Assembly (NCBI GenBank): GCA_036365145.1
Contig: JAEOAD010002231.1
Span: 3,947,501-4,011,500 of the forward strand
Direction: 5' to 3'
From: Orientallactaga sibirica
Lineage: Eukaryota > Chordata > Mammalia > Rodentia > Dipodidae
Length of the DNA: 64,000 bases
Part shown: positions 34,379-45,330 of the stretch, in pieces
Numbering within the stretch: the stretch's first letter is position 1
Layout of the letters: every line of letters begins with the position of its first letter
Translations under genes and position numbers: made by a program
The notes under the pieces: generated by a model
Told to the model about the DNA's origin: nothing
The model's input: only the letters and a program-made list of their open reading frames with translations
The model's database searches: none

Positions 34379-35237
34379 CCATCTATACTTGAAAAATGCA
34401 ATGAAGCTTTCTTTTTCTTATCACATTTCCTGTGTTTGCTTCCTATGTCTCTGGTATAATGATGGCCTCTTAGGATGTGGTACAGGTTTTGGTGCTCTTA
34501 GTAATAAAGCTCTTGAAAGAAAAGTGCACATTCTCTTCAGGAGTAACAAACTTATTGTTTAGCTGCTGAATCCTCCCGAAACAGGCCTCCTCAGGTGCAG
34601 TCTCAGATGCAGAATGTCCCAGGCCATGTCCCATTCTAAGGCATTCTCATCCAGAAACTTGAAGAGTGATGTGCAGGTCAAACACTTTTATACAGGAAAC
34701 AACTGTAAAGGTTCATCCATCTTCAAAATCCCTGTCAGTGTAGCCAAGGCTTCCATTCAGACCAAACTGAAGCTCCACCTCTCCTTCTGCTTAATCCTAC
34801 GCTCTTCCTTTCTCTTTCCCAGGTGGGATGTTGCAAAAACACTTTCTACTAAAGCTCCTACACCTTGAAGGTGCTCAGGCTCAGAATCTGCAGACTAAAC
34901 ACCCAGCCTGCAGCACCCTTGCACTGCCTGTCTCACTCAATAGGCTGAATTTGCTTCTGATTTATGTCTATATTCTGATGACCTACACCAACACCTGACA
35001 ATAGGAACACTAAGTTCTATTGAATAACTCACTTAAAGTAGGGTCCCATTTTGTTTGGTTATTAAATTGTATTTTTCTATTTAATTTATTTATGTATATT
35101 CCTCTCCTCTTTTTATAGAACAAAAGAGAGTGTAGTAGTCAAAAGTTGACTACAATAAATAGTGAGGGATCGGAATTATATAAACCCATCAACCATAAGA
35201 ATTAGTATGGCTATAGTTAACATTGAAAGTTGTTGTT
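34379..35237. other. Intronic sequence, perhaps a decayed repeat
   Basis: CTGCTTAATCCTACGCTCTT and TTTCCCAGGTGGGATGTTGC (34785-34835) faintly recall an old LTR-type repeat; not assigned. No gene. Confidence 0.4.
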
Positions 35238-35466
35238 TTTTTTATTATTATTTTTTTAGAGAGAGAGAGAGAGAGAGAATTGATGTGCCAGGGCCTCAGC
35301 CACTGAAATCAAACTCCAGATATTTGAGCCACCTAGTGGTCATGTGAGACCTTGTGCTTGACTCACCTTTTGTGCATCTGGCTCATGTGGGACCTGGAGA
35401 GTTGAACATGGGTCCTTAGGCTTTGCAGACAAGTGCCTTAACTGCTAAGCTGTCTCTCTAGGCCAA
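35238..35466 (-). mobile_element. DIP SINE, long-body variant
   Basis: T-rich tail complement and GA run at 35259-35278, TTTGAGCCACCTAGTGGTC extra block, and TGCTAAGCTGTCTCTCTAGG head complement. Confidence 0.9.
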
Positions 35467-36072
35467 TACTGAATTTTTTAAATCACCCAATAGGTACCAA
35501 TTGAGCTGGGCATGTTGAAAATACCAGCATCCTTTAAATATTGTGTAAAACTAAGTCTGTATCCCAAGGGGAATTACATTTCACTGGCCTAAAATGAAAT
35601 AGAATAGCATAATTTCAGGGAGTAAGTAAAGACCACTAAAAGGAATCAAACATGTACCCCCTAAAGTTGTGATTTTCTCCATTGATTATTAGGGGCTGAA
35701 TGCCTGGGAAGCTGCAGATGCAGAAAGGACTCTGTCCCCTCCTTCTTTCTTCCTGAAAGGATATAAATTCCCATGAGAAAAGGGCCCAGCTGGATCAGGA
35801 GTATAATTAGTCTATAAATTTATCACTGGAGATGGGCAATGGGCTTTGAGATGAACCTGCATAAACAAACTTCATGAAAACAACCCGTGTACTTCTTCTG
35901 GCTTACTTTCTCTCATTTTACTGTCCCTGGTCTAACCCCAACCTGCTTTACTCCTTTATTTCGTCATGTGACACATAGCTACAGTTAAAATTATATAAAA
36001 CCCCAGGTCTGGCCACTTTGGGATACCTACTTCTTTTTTAAAGGGCTCTTATGCCATTTAAGAATAAACATC
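35467..36072. other. Intronic block with LTR-like hints
   Basis: GGATATAAATTCCCATGAGA at 35759 and TTATATAAAACCCC at 35991 are TATA-like and could be old LTR remains; no boundaries found. Confidence 0.35.
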
Positions 36073-36245
36073 ATGGGCTGGGGAGATGACTCAGCAGTTA
36101 AAGGTATTTGCTTGGGAAGTCTGCTGTCCCAGGGTTCAGTTCCCCAGTCACCCATGTAAACTGGACAGGCATTCATTTGCAGTAGCAAGAGACCCTGGTA
36201 TATGCCACACACACACACACTCTTACACTTCCAAATAAATAAATT
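36073..36245 (+). mobile_element. DIP SINE
   Basis: GGGCTGGGGAGATGACTCAG head; (AC)n instead of the usual TC run at 36206-36220; AAATAAATAAATTT tail. Confidence 0.85.
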
Positions 36246-37504
36246 TCAACCATGTCAAAAATATCAACATCAAATAAAATTCACAAGCCAGTCACTGAAT
36301 CTTGAGGGGAGAAGAAAACACTTCCTAAGCTGCTTTAGATAGGGTGGGCCAGGAAAAGGCTGTACATGAGGATGAACACCTGAACTCACAGAGATTTGAG
36401 AAAAGGAGTTTTAGGCTGAGAAAGGGACAAATTCAAAGGCTAGGATCCAGGGACAAATTTAACTCTGAACTCCAGATCACTAAGTACAGTAAATCGCTTG
36501 TTTTTGTGTGGAAAGGAAACATGTTCTAACTCTTTACGGGACTTAAGTTTGTCCTTGAATGAAATCATCCCCATGGAAGGTTTTTGTAGTGACATTGGAA
36601 ACCTGACATCAAGATGCAGTCAGGAACAGCCATTTCTCTGAGGGGTCTTGATGCTTCAGCTACTTAGAGCCATAGCTAGCTGGCATGACCTTTCTGTTTC
36701 CTTAAGCAAAAGCCAGCAGTCCATTGCTTTCTTTGAAGAGGGCCTCAGTGCAGGTATCCTAGAGCTGCACTCCTTCTATTCATTCACCAAGAAAGAACTT
36801 GTTCAGAATGCCCTTTGAGAAAGGCTTGCCATCACAACATTTTGTTTTCCTGCTGCACTTAAGTTACAACTCACAATTCAGGCTGACTTTTATGGAATCC
36901 TATTGAAACATAACCAACCCATATAAAGAGCTGCTTGTTTCCATAATAAAACTCCATACTGTTCATTTGCTAATGTGTTATTCCTCCCCACCTTTGCTAC
37001 ACAATGGGGCTTTCAGTTTATCACATATATATTACATTTTATCAAGATGCAAATAAAGAACAGCAGGCATAAAATTAAAGGAGAGCACCAAGATGCTTGG
37101 TGGAGTGGAAAAGAAAAGCTCATTACACTAATGTAATAGGGCAGGTTTGTTTGCTCTAACTTTGTAGTTTTATTCCCTGACAGATAGAAACAACACAGAG
37201 CATTTACTAAACAGCAACACTGGCAAGAACACACACACAATAATTTGAAAGAAAGAATGTACATTTCTAAGTGAAAGCCAAAAAATTGAGCTCTATCAAA
37301 GTAGCAGAAGAATGTTATCACATTATAAAATGGTCACTGCAAACACCACATTGCTAAACACCATATTGGGTTAAATATTTGTAAACCATATGTATAAAAT
37401 GCTTATTGAGACACTTAACTGGATGCATTCTGTTATACAGTAAGTAAAACTCCTGAATTGAAATCCAAGGTCTTCCATCTTGTTTTTCTTGACTATAAAA
37501 CCAG
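36246..37504. other. Non-repetitive intronic block
   Basis: About 1.25 kb without recognised repeats, of balanced composition between 36540 and 37000. A candidate conserved noncoding region, by exclusion only. Confidence 0.4.
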
Positions 37505-37725
37505 AACCAAGAGTTGGACAGATTGCTCAATGGGTAAAGTGCTTGTCACATAAGCACAAGGATCTGACCTCTGATCCCAGTTCTGGGGAAGCAATTGAGG
37601 AAGCCAACTGACCTTGATCTCTGGCCTCCAAACATCTTCAAACACACCTGCATGAACATCTGCACACACATTATGTGTACCCACATGCTTACACATGTGC
37701 ACCTCTCCCTCTCTCTCTTAAAACC
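37505..37725 (+). mobile_element. B2-superfamily SINE, diverged
   Basis: GAGTTGGACAGATTGCTCAATGG-type head and GATCTGACCTCTGATCCCAG B-box region, then CA-rich middle and TC run. It is unlike the DIP body and may be an older B2-like or B3-like element. Confidence 0.55.
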
Positions 37726-38486
37726 CAGAACTGAAAAGGAGTTAGTGTTAAGTGGCTGGGTTTTGTGAAAACCTCTGCTGGCACAGTCCCTGGCAGGTAA
37801 CAGCTTACTCTGCTTCTCTTTCGCTCCCGTTTCCTTCCTTCTTACTTTCCAGGAGCAATATCGGAGCAGAGATTATAGCTCCAAACTAAAGCAGTCTTTC
37901 TCCCTCTACCTGAAGCAAAAGTACCAATGCTGTTGGTATGCCATGTCTACATAGTTAAAAGTTACCAAGCAGGCTAGAAAACTGCTAAACAAAATCCTTT
38001 TATCTTAACCCACCTACATTCAAAACAATCTGAAAGCCAAGTTCAAGCTTGGATATCTCTCAGAGTTTCTTGCTAAAATTCAGCAGGCTGCTTTAGTCAC
38101 ACTCACCCTTACCTAGTCTTGGGGCCTGTAATTTCATTGTCCCCCTGCTACCTCTCCCATCATATATGCATGGCATGATCAAGCCCCAGACATGCTCCAT
38201 GTCCAGTTACTCTTCAGGCAGGCCTAAAAGCATGGGCATCAGCAGCCAAACCACCCTTAGGAGAATGAGATAGAAACTGGTCAAAATAAGTCTTTAGCCA
38301 ACACGGAGTCATGTGCAACACTCTAAATATGAGAATTAGGAGTTCTAACCTTGAAGTGACTTTGGTCCCAAGGACTCCTTGAATCCTTGGTCAGGAGGGG
38401 GCTGCATAGAAAAATTACAAAGAACCACTTGAAGCCATGTTACCTTGTTTTAAGTAAGCATGTTAATGTATACATGTTTACAGGTT
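37726..38486. other. Intronic sequence, nothing recognised
   Basis: Apparently unique, balanced composition, no open frame of note. Confidence 0.5.
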
Positions 38487-38650
38487 TGTTTTGTTTTGTT
38501 TTTGTTTTTTGAGGTAGGGTTTCACTCCAGTCCAGGCTGACCTGGAATTAACTGTGTAGTCTCAGGGTGGCCTTGAACTCATGGCGATCCCTCTACCTCT
38601 GCCTCCCGAGTGCTGGGATTAAAGGCGTGTGCCAACATGCCTGGCTGATT
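38487..38650 (-). mobile_element. B1 SINE
   Basis: TTTTGTTTTTTGAGGTAGGG, CAGGCTGACCTGGAATTAAC and GGGATTAAAGGCGTGTGCC. Immediately right is a T run (38650-38663). Confidence 0.93.
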
Positions 38651-38663
38651 TTTTTTTTTTTTT

Positions 38664-39827
38664 ATAATCCCACTTTTACCAAGAAACCAACACCTACAAA
38701 AGTACTGAAGTTTATACAAGATGCCAAAGAAAAGTATTCTAGAAACAGATTTGTTTTCCTATCCCTATACTGACAGAAATAGAGATGAGCATAGCTTGAG
38801 TATTTTTCTCTTGCTTGTCTCTTTTCAACTCTATTATAGTTTAGAATGCATTTCTATTCCTGCCTGGTTTCTCTTAGTCGCTCCCTCTTTCCTTCCTCCC
38901 TTTCATCACACCCTTCCTCTTGATTTCTTATCTTATGCACTGATAAAATGGTACCTCTTGTGGATAAGAAAAAGCATACACTTAGATGCTGTATCTGCTA
39001 CCCTCAGGGACGTTCCATTGGCAGTCACATCAGATGGATTCAGGAGGAATAGAGTTCCCTCTCTCAGTGCGTAGTGGTAGAACAGCTTGCACTTGGGCAC
39101 AAATGCCCCTTATAAAAACTGTAAGATACCTTTTATAGAAAGGTGGTGTAATAAACATGCTTTGCTTTGGTTTCTATGCATGAATGAGACAGAAAGTACT
39201 TAAAGTGCTTTGACTTTTGTGAAGGTTTGCCCTTCAAACCATAGCACACACCTGTTTGTTCTTGTGTCACATTACTGGTTCCAACAGTCTCCATTTCAGT
39301 AAATGGTGTTTGGAGGGGAAGGGGCTGGCATTTCAAGCACTGGCTTAGAAATATACAAAACAAATGAGAAATTAGCTTTGTCTTACCCTTCATTAAGCCT
39401 TGAGTAAAAATTACCAAATCTTCAAGTGTTAACAGATCCTGTGTACAAACAGGTTAATTGTCTTATTTAAAAAAATCATAAGTTAAATGGTCTCATAATT
39501 TTACCAAATCTAACTTGTTAGCTGAGCCATTTGTCCTCATGTTGAACAATCTGTTATTCTGCATCAAGTTGATGTGTTAGGGTAGTTTGTTTTTATCACT
39601 ATAGTAAGAAAACGTCAGGATTTCATAAGACAACCAGTTAATTCGTTCTCAATGAGTATGTAATTATCTCTCTTGCAAAAGGAATAAAACATAACAAAAG
39701 CAGTGGAAGAAGGCCCTATGACTTGAAGATGAGATTTTTGATGTGTTACCTGTACTGATCATGGCATTTTACCCATTTGTTCTCATTCTTCTCTTAGTGT
39801 TTGATTAGAGAAAAAAATAACATTGCC
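38664..39827. other. Intronic sequence, nothing recognised
   Basis: The 117-codon frame at 38721-39074 has no known motif and no splice-site support. Confidence 0.5.
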
Positions 39828-40035
39828 AATGCATGGTGGCACATGTCTTTAATCCCAGCACTTGGGAGGTAGAGGTAGGAGGATCACTGTGAGTTGGAAG
39901 CTAGCCTTGAACTACAGAGTGAGTTTCAGGGACAGACTAGCGTAAGACCCTGCCTCAAAAAAAAAAAAAAAAAGAAAGAAAGAAAAAAAGAAAAGAAAAG
40001 AAAAAAAGAAAAAAAAAAAAGGAAAAAAGAAAAGA
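39828..40035 (+). mobile_element. B1 SINE with long A/G-containing tail
   Basis: GCATGGTGGCACATGTCTTT to AGACCCTGCCTC, then an unusually long tail of A with GAAA and AAAG interruptions (39956-40035). Confidence 0.9.
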
Positions 40036-40114
40036 AGTAAAAATAAAATAGATGTCAGCAAAAGATTAACAAGAGATGATTTACTGTGGTCGTAGAGGAT
40101 AGAAGTAACTGGCC

Positions 40115-40470
40115 CATTGTCCTGGTCAGTTCTGACTGTTATGAAAAACAGGCGACAAACTGTAAGGCTTGAATAATAAGCATTCATTCATCATCATTCT
40201 AGGGCCTGGGAAATTCTGGACCACAGTCCTGGGAGACACAATTCCTGCTGAGGCCCTGCTTCCTGGTTTGCAGGTGTCCATCTCCACATGGCGTCGCAGC
40301 ACAGGGAGAGGCCAGCTCTTTCCTTATCAGGTCACAGATTCCATTCATGAGGGATCACTCAAGATCTCATTACCTCCCAAAGCCCTACTTCCAAATATCA
40401 TTGCACTGGGGATTATGCAAATTGGTAAGTGTGTGGGGCAGGGAGGATAAAATATGCAGTCCACAGCACC
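40115..40470 (-). mobile_element. Old interspersed repeat, probably LTR-derived
   Basis: GGTCAGTTCTGACTGTTATG, TTCTAGGGCCTGGGAAATTC, CAAAGCCCTACTTCCAAAT and CATTGCACTGGGGATTATG resemble a common mammalian dispersed repeat in complement. The family is not assigned and strand is uncertain. Confidence 0.35.
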
Positions 40471-41369
40471 CACGTGGAAAGGAAAGCAAGGCAGTAATTT
40501 CAATCATATGGAGTTTTCACACAAGGCTGCTGGATCTCAAGCAATAAAGCTTTTCTAAAAGTTTAATCATTGCAGAAATATCTAAAAGTACACACATGTC
40601 TCAGTATACCCTCTAGGTAGTTATCTGCATATACAGATACACTTGCTTATAACTAACTAAACTGTGTACATTTCCAATGTAGAATTTACATACATAATCA
40701 TATGTAGAATCCTTTTTATGCTTTTACAACTCAAGCACTGACTTTCTCCAATTTAGATCACTTCTCAGGCCCTCAACAGAATGACATTTAGGACTGAAGC
40801 TAGCTTGGAAAGTAGGATGATGTAGCTCTTGCAATGAGTGGAAGAAAAGTGAAATGAGGTGTGGTCATTTTGAACTCTGGAAGGCAGTCTGGAATGCTAA
40901 GCCTCTTCAAAAAGATTGCTGTTATGTAAGCAATTCTATACATTTATATCACTGACATGTTTTGTTTTGATGAAGAATCACATTTATTGATAGAGAAATA
41001 AATCATCAATTGTGATATCACATACATGCAGGAGCTCTTCTTTCAGGCTTTGGTATGTTTCCTTGGGTCATTTTCCTGTGTGGGTCAGATCATTCAAGTC
41101 ATCATTGTTATTTTATGTAATAGTTCCTGGGCATTTGCTGTGCACTTACTGGGCATGACCCTATGTGCAGAGATGGAACAATTAACAAAATAGATCATCT
41201 TCATGGAGTATGGGTGGGGGCAGAAGATTGGAGGGAATATGAGTGTCAAAAATAAGCAATAGTACAGGAAACAACACATTTCAGATAAAGAACAGGGAAG
41301 AGGTTAAAACACCCTTCATTTTCCATCTGTACCTTCTTTCTATCTCCAACCAGCTCTTAAAAAACTAAC
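40471..41369. other. Intronic sequence, possibly an old repeat at 41090-41270
   Basis: TGTGCACTTACTGGGCATGA (41139) recalls a MIR/L2-associated phrase, too weak to name. No gene. Confidence 0.45.
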
Positions 41370-41625
41370 ACCGTCCTCCACCCAGTCTTCTGAACTGCCG
41401 ACCCAATCTCTATTTTTTTATGCCTCTTTATTACATTTATCTCTTTACCTGTCTTATCTTTCCCAAGTATACTTTAAGGCTCTGTGGAGTAAAGGTCAAA
41501 AGTGTTTTCTTAATCATGTTGTGGTTATGATTTCTGAAACATAGTTTCTTTTTTCTCACCATTGTAAGCACCAAGACATAGCATGTAACATATGTAATAG
41601 GTGCCCAGCCACCAAATAAATCAGT
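41370..41625 (+). mobile_element. L2 LINE 3' end (old)
   Basis: CTCTTTATTACATTTATCTC and the closing TAATAGGTGCCCAGCCACC AAATAAAT arrangement fit the L2 3' terminus. Diverged. Confidence 0.4.
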
Positions 41626-42220
41626 TGGTTACATAAAGCAACCTATTTTAGGTTAGCGCCTAACGATTACCACATAATGATTTCATAGGAATAACTATGC
41701 TGATGTGAGCACAGTCTTTTGCAGGCCCATTAGAATGCTGTCTGTAGAACCAGTTTTCATCTTTCTATCCAGCACGTCTCACTTAATTAGCAAAAATTTG
41801 TGTTGGTCAAAAGATTGATGTTGCATTGTTTAAATGACTGCAACTTCGAAGTCACACTGCAAAGTGACCAGGTAGACCTCATGCATATGTTGAGAGGCAA
41901 GCTCCTAGACACTGAAGGCAAACCTTTAAAAAAAACCTAATGAGCTTGCTTTGAAAGAGAATTAGAGTACTAGTTTTTTTTTAACTCAGATAGCAACAAA
42001 GCACTGATAAACAACTGACAATAACTTGAGAACTGTAGAGGTACCCGAAATTCCAGTCTTAGAAAGCACACTATGACCTTACAAGGGCTTTGGGCCATCT
42101 GTCCTACGGCTCTAACCAGTCCAGGTCTTAATGTAATGCTTCCAGGGAGCAGTTCCAGGAAGATGGAAGGGATGCCTTACCATTTCAATAATAAGGAGCT
42201 TCTTTAAAGATGTAGGAGTC

Positions 42221-42367
42221 TGCTGGAGAGATGGCTTAGCAGTTAAGGTGCTTGATTACAAAGCCAAAGGACCATGGTTTGATTCTCCAGGACCCATGTA
42301 AGCCAGATGCACAAAGGGGCGTATGCATCTGGAGTTCATTTGCAGTGACTAGATGCCCTGGCAGGCC

Positions 42368-42403
<36 letters not shown>

Positions 42404-42455
42404 TTCTTTCTCTTTCTCAAATAAATAACTTAATAAATAAATAAAATATATTTTA
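42221..42455 (+). mobile_element. DIP SINE
   Basis: CTGGAGAGATGGCTTAGCAG head and a (TC)n run at 42371-42400. AAAGATGT(A/G)GGA is repeated on both sides. Confidence 0.92.
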
Positions 42456-42626
42456 AAAAGATGTGGGACTCACCTGCTTGATGGTGTGCATTGTACAAGA
42501 TGGCAAACCCACAGAACTGAATGCTGATGAGAAAATGCTTTTGAATGCTCATTTGTTATAAACTCTCTCATAGGCATTAGATCTGAGACTTAGATTTTAT
42601 TGAGGTATATCTAAAAAACATGACTT

Positions 42627-42796
42627 GCCAAGAGTGGTGGCTCACACTTTTAATCCCAGCACTCGGGAGGCAGAGGTAGGAGGATCACGGAGATTTTGAG
42701 GCCACCCTGAGCCTACATAGTGAATTCCAGGTCAGCCTGAGCTAAAGTGAGTCCCTACCTTGTAAAACCAATAAATAAATAAATAAAAATATAAAT
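42627..42796 (+). mobile_element. B1 SINE with target-site duplication
   Basis: CCAAGAGTGGTGGCTCACAC to GTCCCTACCTTG and an AAATAAAT tail. AAAAAACATGACTT occurs at 42613-42626 and 42797-42810. Confidence 0.93.
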
Positions 42797-42811
42797 AAAA
42801 AACATGACTTA

Positions 42812-42950
42812 AGGGCTCAGTCATTAAAGACACTTAGAGGCCCAGGGTCAATTGCCCAACTATTGACATTAAGTAAAATACTAAAAGTGTTGCATCCAAT
42901 GTTCATTTACAGGGTCAAGAAACCCTGGTGAAAATAAAAATAAAATATAA
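42812..42950 (+). mobile_element. DIP SINE remnant
   Basis: GGGCTCAGTCATTAAAGACA, GGCCCAGGGTCAATTGCCC and TTCATTTACAGGGTCAAG; missing head and TC run. Confidence 0.6.
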
Positions 42951-44800
42951 AAGACACTTTCTTAGCAGGAGTTCAACAAAATTTACAGTTATCATGTGCT
43001 CTTCCCATACTCCCTGCTAATGTTTTCAAACACAAGTATCTGGAGTAACATGGCTAAGCTCTGAATCTTATCATGTGGATGCATAGAGGAGGCCTGAGAA
43101 CTTCTGCAAAGTAGCTAACACACATCCACTGTATTTTATGGCTATAGATTTATTTTGTTGGATAAGTTTAGGAAAGGAGGAACAAAACTTATTTTCTAAT
43201 TTATTTTGCTACTTCTAGTAGAATGAAGCAGGAAGATTCTGTATCAGGAAAACCCAGACAGAAGAAACATGTTACTAGCAATAATGTAATGAACTTTTCC
43301 TAAATTTCTGTGCATGATATTGTCAAAGAACAAAAAGTTGAAAAATATTTATAAAACATGTAAATTTGGGATAATACAGAGGAGAACCTATTCTCTTACT
43401 ATGGTATCCATTGTTCCTAAGGTTGAAATTACTAGCTATTGGATATATATCTTTCTATCAAAATACTAGATATTTCATGTAATTATCTAATTTCAGTCTC
43501 CCAATAACACTATAATAAAAATTAGTCTCACATTCAGAAATTGGGGTTCAAAAGTTAAGTGAATTTTCTCTAATTAAGTAATTTTTCTCAACGTCTTGAA
43601 GGTAGTCAGTAAAAGAGCCACAAATGGGAAGCAAAGTGTATGACTAAAATTTGCATTCTTTCCATCACTGCCTTGAAAGAAGTTAAATTCAGAGATCAAA
43701 TACCACTCCTTCCTCATTTGAAATAAATTCTTAAGACTTACACTGCAATTTAATGCTAAACCATGCAGAAGTTTTTTAAGTATTAACCTCTAGTTATAGT
43801 TTAAAAACATTTAATTTAAATGAATTTAACATATTCAACTTAACTAATTGGCATTAATTTGCATAACCAAGTCTAAGCTCATTTTTTGAGGAAAGTGATT
43901 TGCCAAATGTACGTGTGAACCATTGTTCTGTCTTAGGTCATTACAGTTTAAAAGTAAAGGATGACAACTCACGATGGGATGAGGGGAATTTATGCACACA
44001 TAGTGGGCAAAGCAGGAGAGGCAGGATTCCATAGTAGGTAGAGCTATAGAGACTTCAAACATGGCACTGTTACACTAAAATGAAGTTTAACTGGAGCCTT
44101 TAGGAGGAAGGATGGATGGGATGAAATAGAAATTCAGGGCCCAAGAAGGAGGATGTATATAAGTCTGCCAAATTATCTTATAACCATCACAAGTACACAG
44201 AAGTTATTTTCTCAAAAGTCACAGCAAAAGCATGCTAAACGTCTCTTATCTTATTTGGGTGTTATTCAATTCACTCTAAGGGAATGATCTTGGTTAAGTG
44301 ATTTTTCAAGAAATCCTGTTATACCATCCCGCTGACTATAGCATGACTTAGTTTTTCACGGGCATGATTATAGTTTCATGTCCCTGTTTAAGATAACTAT
44401 AGAAACAGTTCAGTACAATTACCTAGATAGATTTCATGGTGTGACATCTTTTGGCCACCTATTGAGATAAACTATCTTTTGTAGGTCTTGAAATCATTTG
44501 CTTACTAGTGCTGCCCACTTTTTAAGTTGAGTGGGGAAGGGGGAGGAAAGGGAACAGTAGCAAAAAGAAATAACTTTACCAGACAAAAAAGTAGGCAGTA
44601 TTAAGAAAAAAAAGTCAGAGCTGGCTCTAGAACCATTGATCTACATACTAAAATTTCCCTATAATTTATGAGTCACATTTAATTTCATTTTCTTGTTTTG
44701 TGAGAAGTGGTGTTTGATTTTTCTCTTCTGTCTTAAGTGTTTCTTTGCAAATAGGAGAAAGCCAAAAACCAAGCTGGGCAGTTGCTCTGTCTTTGGTTAC
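42951..44800. other. Intronic sequence next to exon 1
   Basis: A/T-rich apart from the MIR at 43480; contains the start of intron 1. No other exon seen. Confidence 0.55.
43480..43680 (+). mobile_element. MIR SINE (old)
   Basis: TAATTTCAGTCTCCCAATAAC, AAAAGTTAAGTGAATTTTCTC, GGTAGTCAGTAAAAGAGCC follow the MIR order. Confidence 0.5.
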
Positions 44801-44996
44801 CTTGTAGTTTCAGGTTGTATTCGGTCCTGTCGGACTGGCTCCTCCTCAAGGTGCCAGAGTGGTCCCCAGCAACACTGCTCTCCACCACAGTGTCAGTCTT
44901 CCTTCTCTCCAGCATATACAGCCTGGACCTCAAGAACGTCAGATTCTTTTTCTTGGTTCCCATATTTTCTTTCCCAGTAGCTTCTTTGGGCTCCAT
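44801..44996 (-). CDS. ARHGEF38: ARHGEF38 coding exon 1 (N-terminus)
   Basis: Read on the minus strand, the exon starts at the ATG at 44994-44996 and encodes 65 residues plus one base. It opens MEPKEATGKENM and continues through the segment RRSQSDRTEYN to LKLQ; I recognise this as the N-terminus of Rho guanine nucleotide exchange factor 38. The start is supported by an in-frame TGA seven codons upstream with no ATG between, and by G at +4. The exon ends in CAAG followed by GTAACC, a good donor, leaving phase 1. The segment is basic and rich in Ser, Thr and Arg, with no signal peptide or membrane segment; it precedes the catalytic domain and is probably disordered. From family knowledge, the full protein has DH, BAR and two SH3 domains and activates Rho-family GTPases at membranes or the cytoskeleton. 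The 5' UTR boundary cannot be fixed from sequence alone. The gene call is strong because the spliced product also matches. Confidence 0.93.
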
Positions 44997-45330
44997 CTGG
45001 GGCAAAGACAAGTTTCAGAGGTTTGCAGACTATGGCTGGTGGCTCAAGTGCCTCAGGGTGAACGTTGCGATTTACTGCCCCCTACTAACTCTACAGCTTT
45101 GCCTTAGGGCTACCTGTCTGTGACTGCACCCTCCAACCGGGAGTCCCAGAGCTCCACCCCCTATGAAGTCATTCTTTTTTGTACCTGGAATCCAACAGGG
45201 GAAGCTGCCACCTGTTACCTGAGAGGCCTGCTGCATTGAGCTAGGCAAAGCACTGTCACATGCTGCTGAAGCAAACACAAATCCTATTGTGTGGGCAAAG
45301 GGCTGGAGGGTGGAGCCAAGGAAAGGGAAC
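44997..45330 (-). promoter_or_regulatory. ARHGEF38: Presumed ARHGEF38 5' UTR and promoter region, CpG-poor
   Basis: The non-repetitive sequence directly upstream of the start codon should hold the 5' UTR and promoter. There is no TATA box at a convincing distance and CpG dinucleotides are few, so it is not a CpG-island promoter. Visible motifs include a CACCTG E-box at 45209-45214 and a forkhead-type GCAAACA (TGTTTGC on the minus strand) at 45271-45277. A tissue-restricted epithelial promoter would fit, but that is inference. Confidence 0.35.

Larger units (their letters stand above)
7763..44800 (-). other. ARHGEF38: ARHGEF38 intron 1
   Basis: This 37,038-bp intron lies between the two recognised exons, GT at the 44800 end and AG at 7763-7764. 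It is filled with SINEs, L1 and LTR remnants and simple repeats listed separately. Of the DIP-type SINEs here about 13 lie antisense to the gene and 5 in sense, by my reading. No further exon is needed to join exons 1 and 2. Confidence 0.85.

Noticed and set aside
45009..45011. Longer ARHGEF38 N-terminus beginning five codons earlier
   Set aside because: The codon there is TTG, not ATG, and an in-frame TGA lies just upstream; the ATG at 44994-44996 is the first.
44782..45123. 113-codon plus-strand frame and neighbours at exon 1
   Set aside because: Antisense shadow of ARHGEF38 exon 1, whose minus-strand reading is supported by homology and splice phase.
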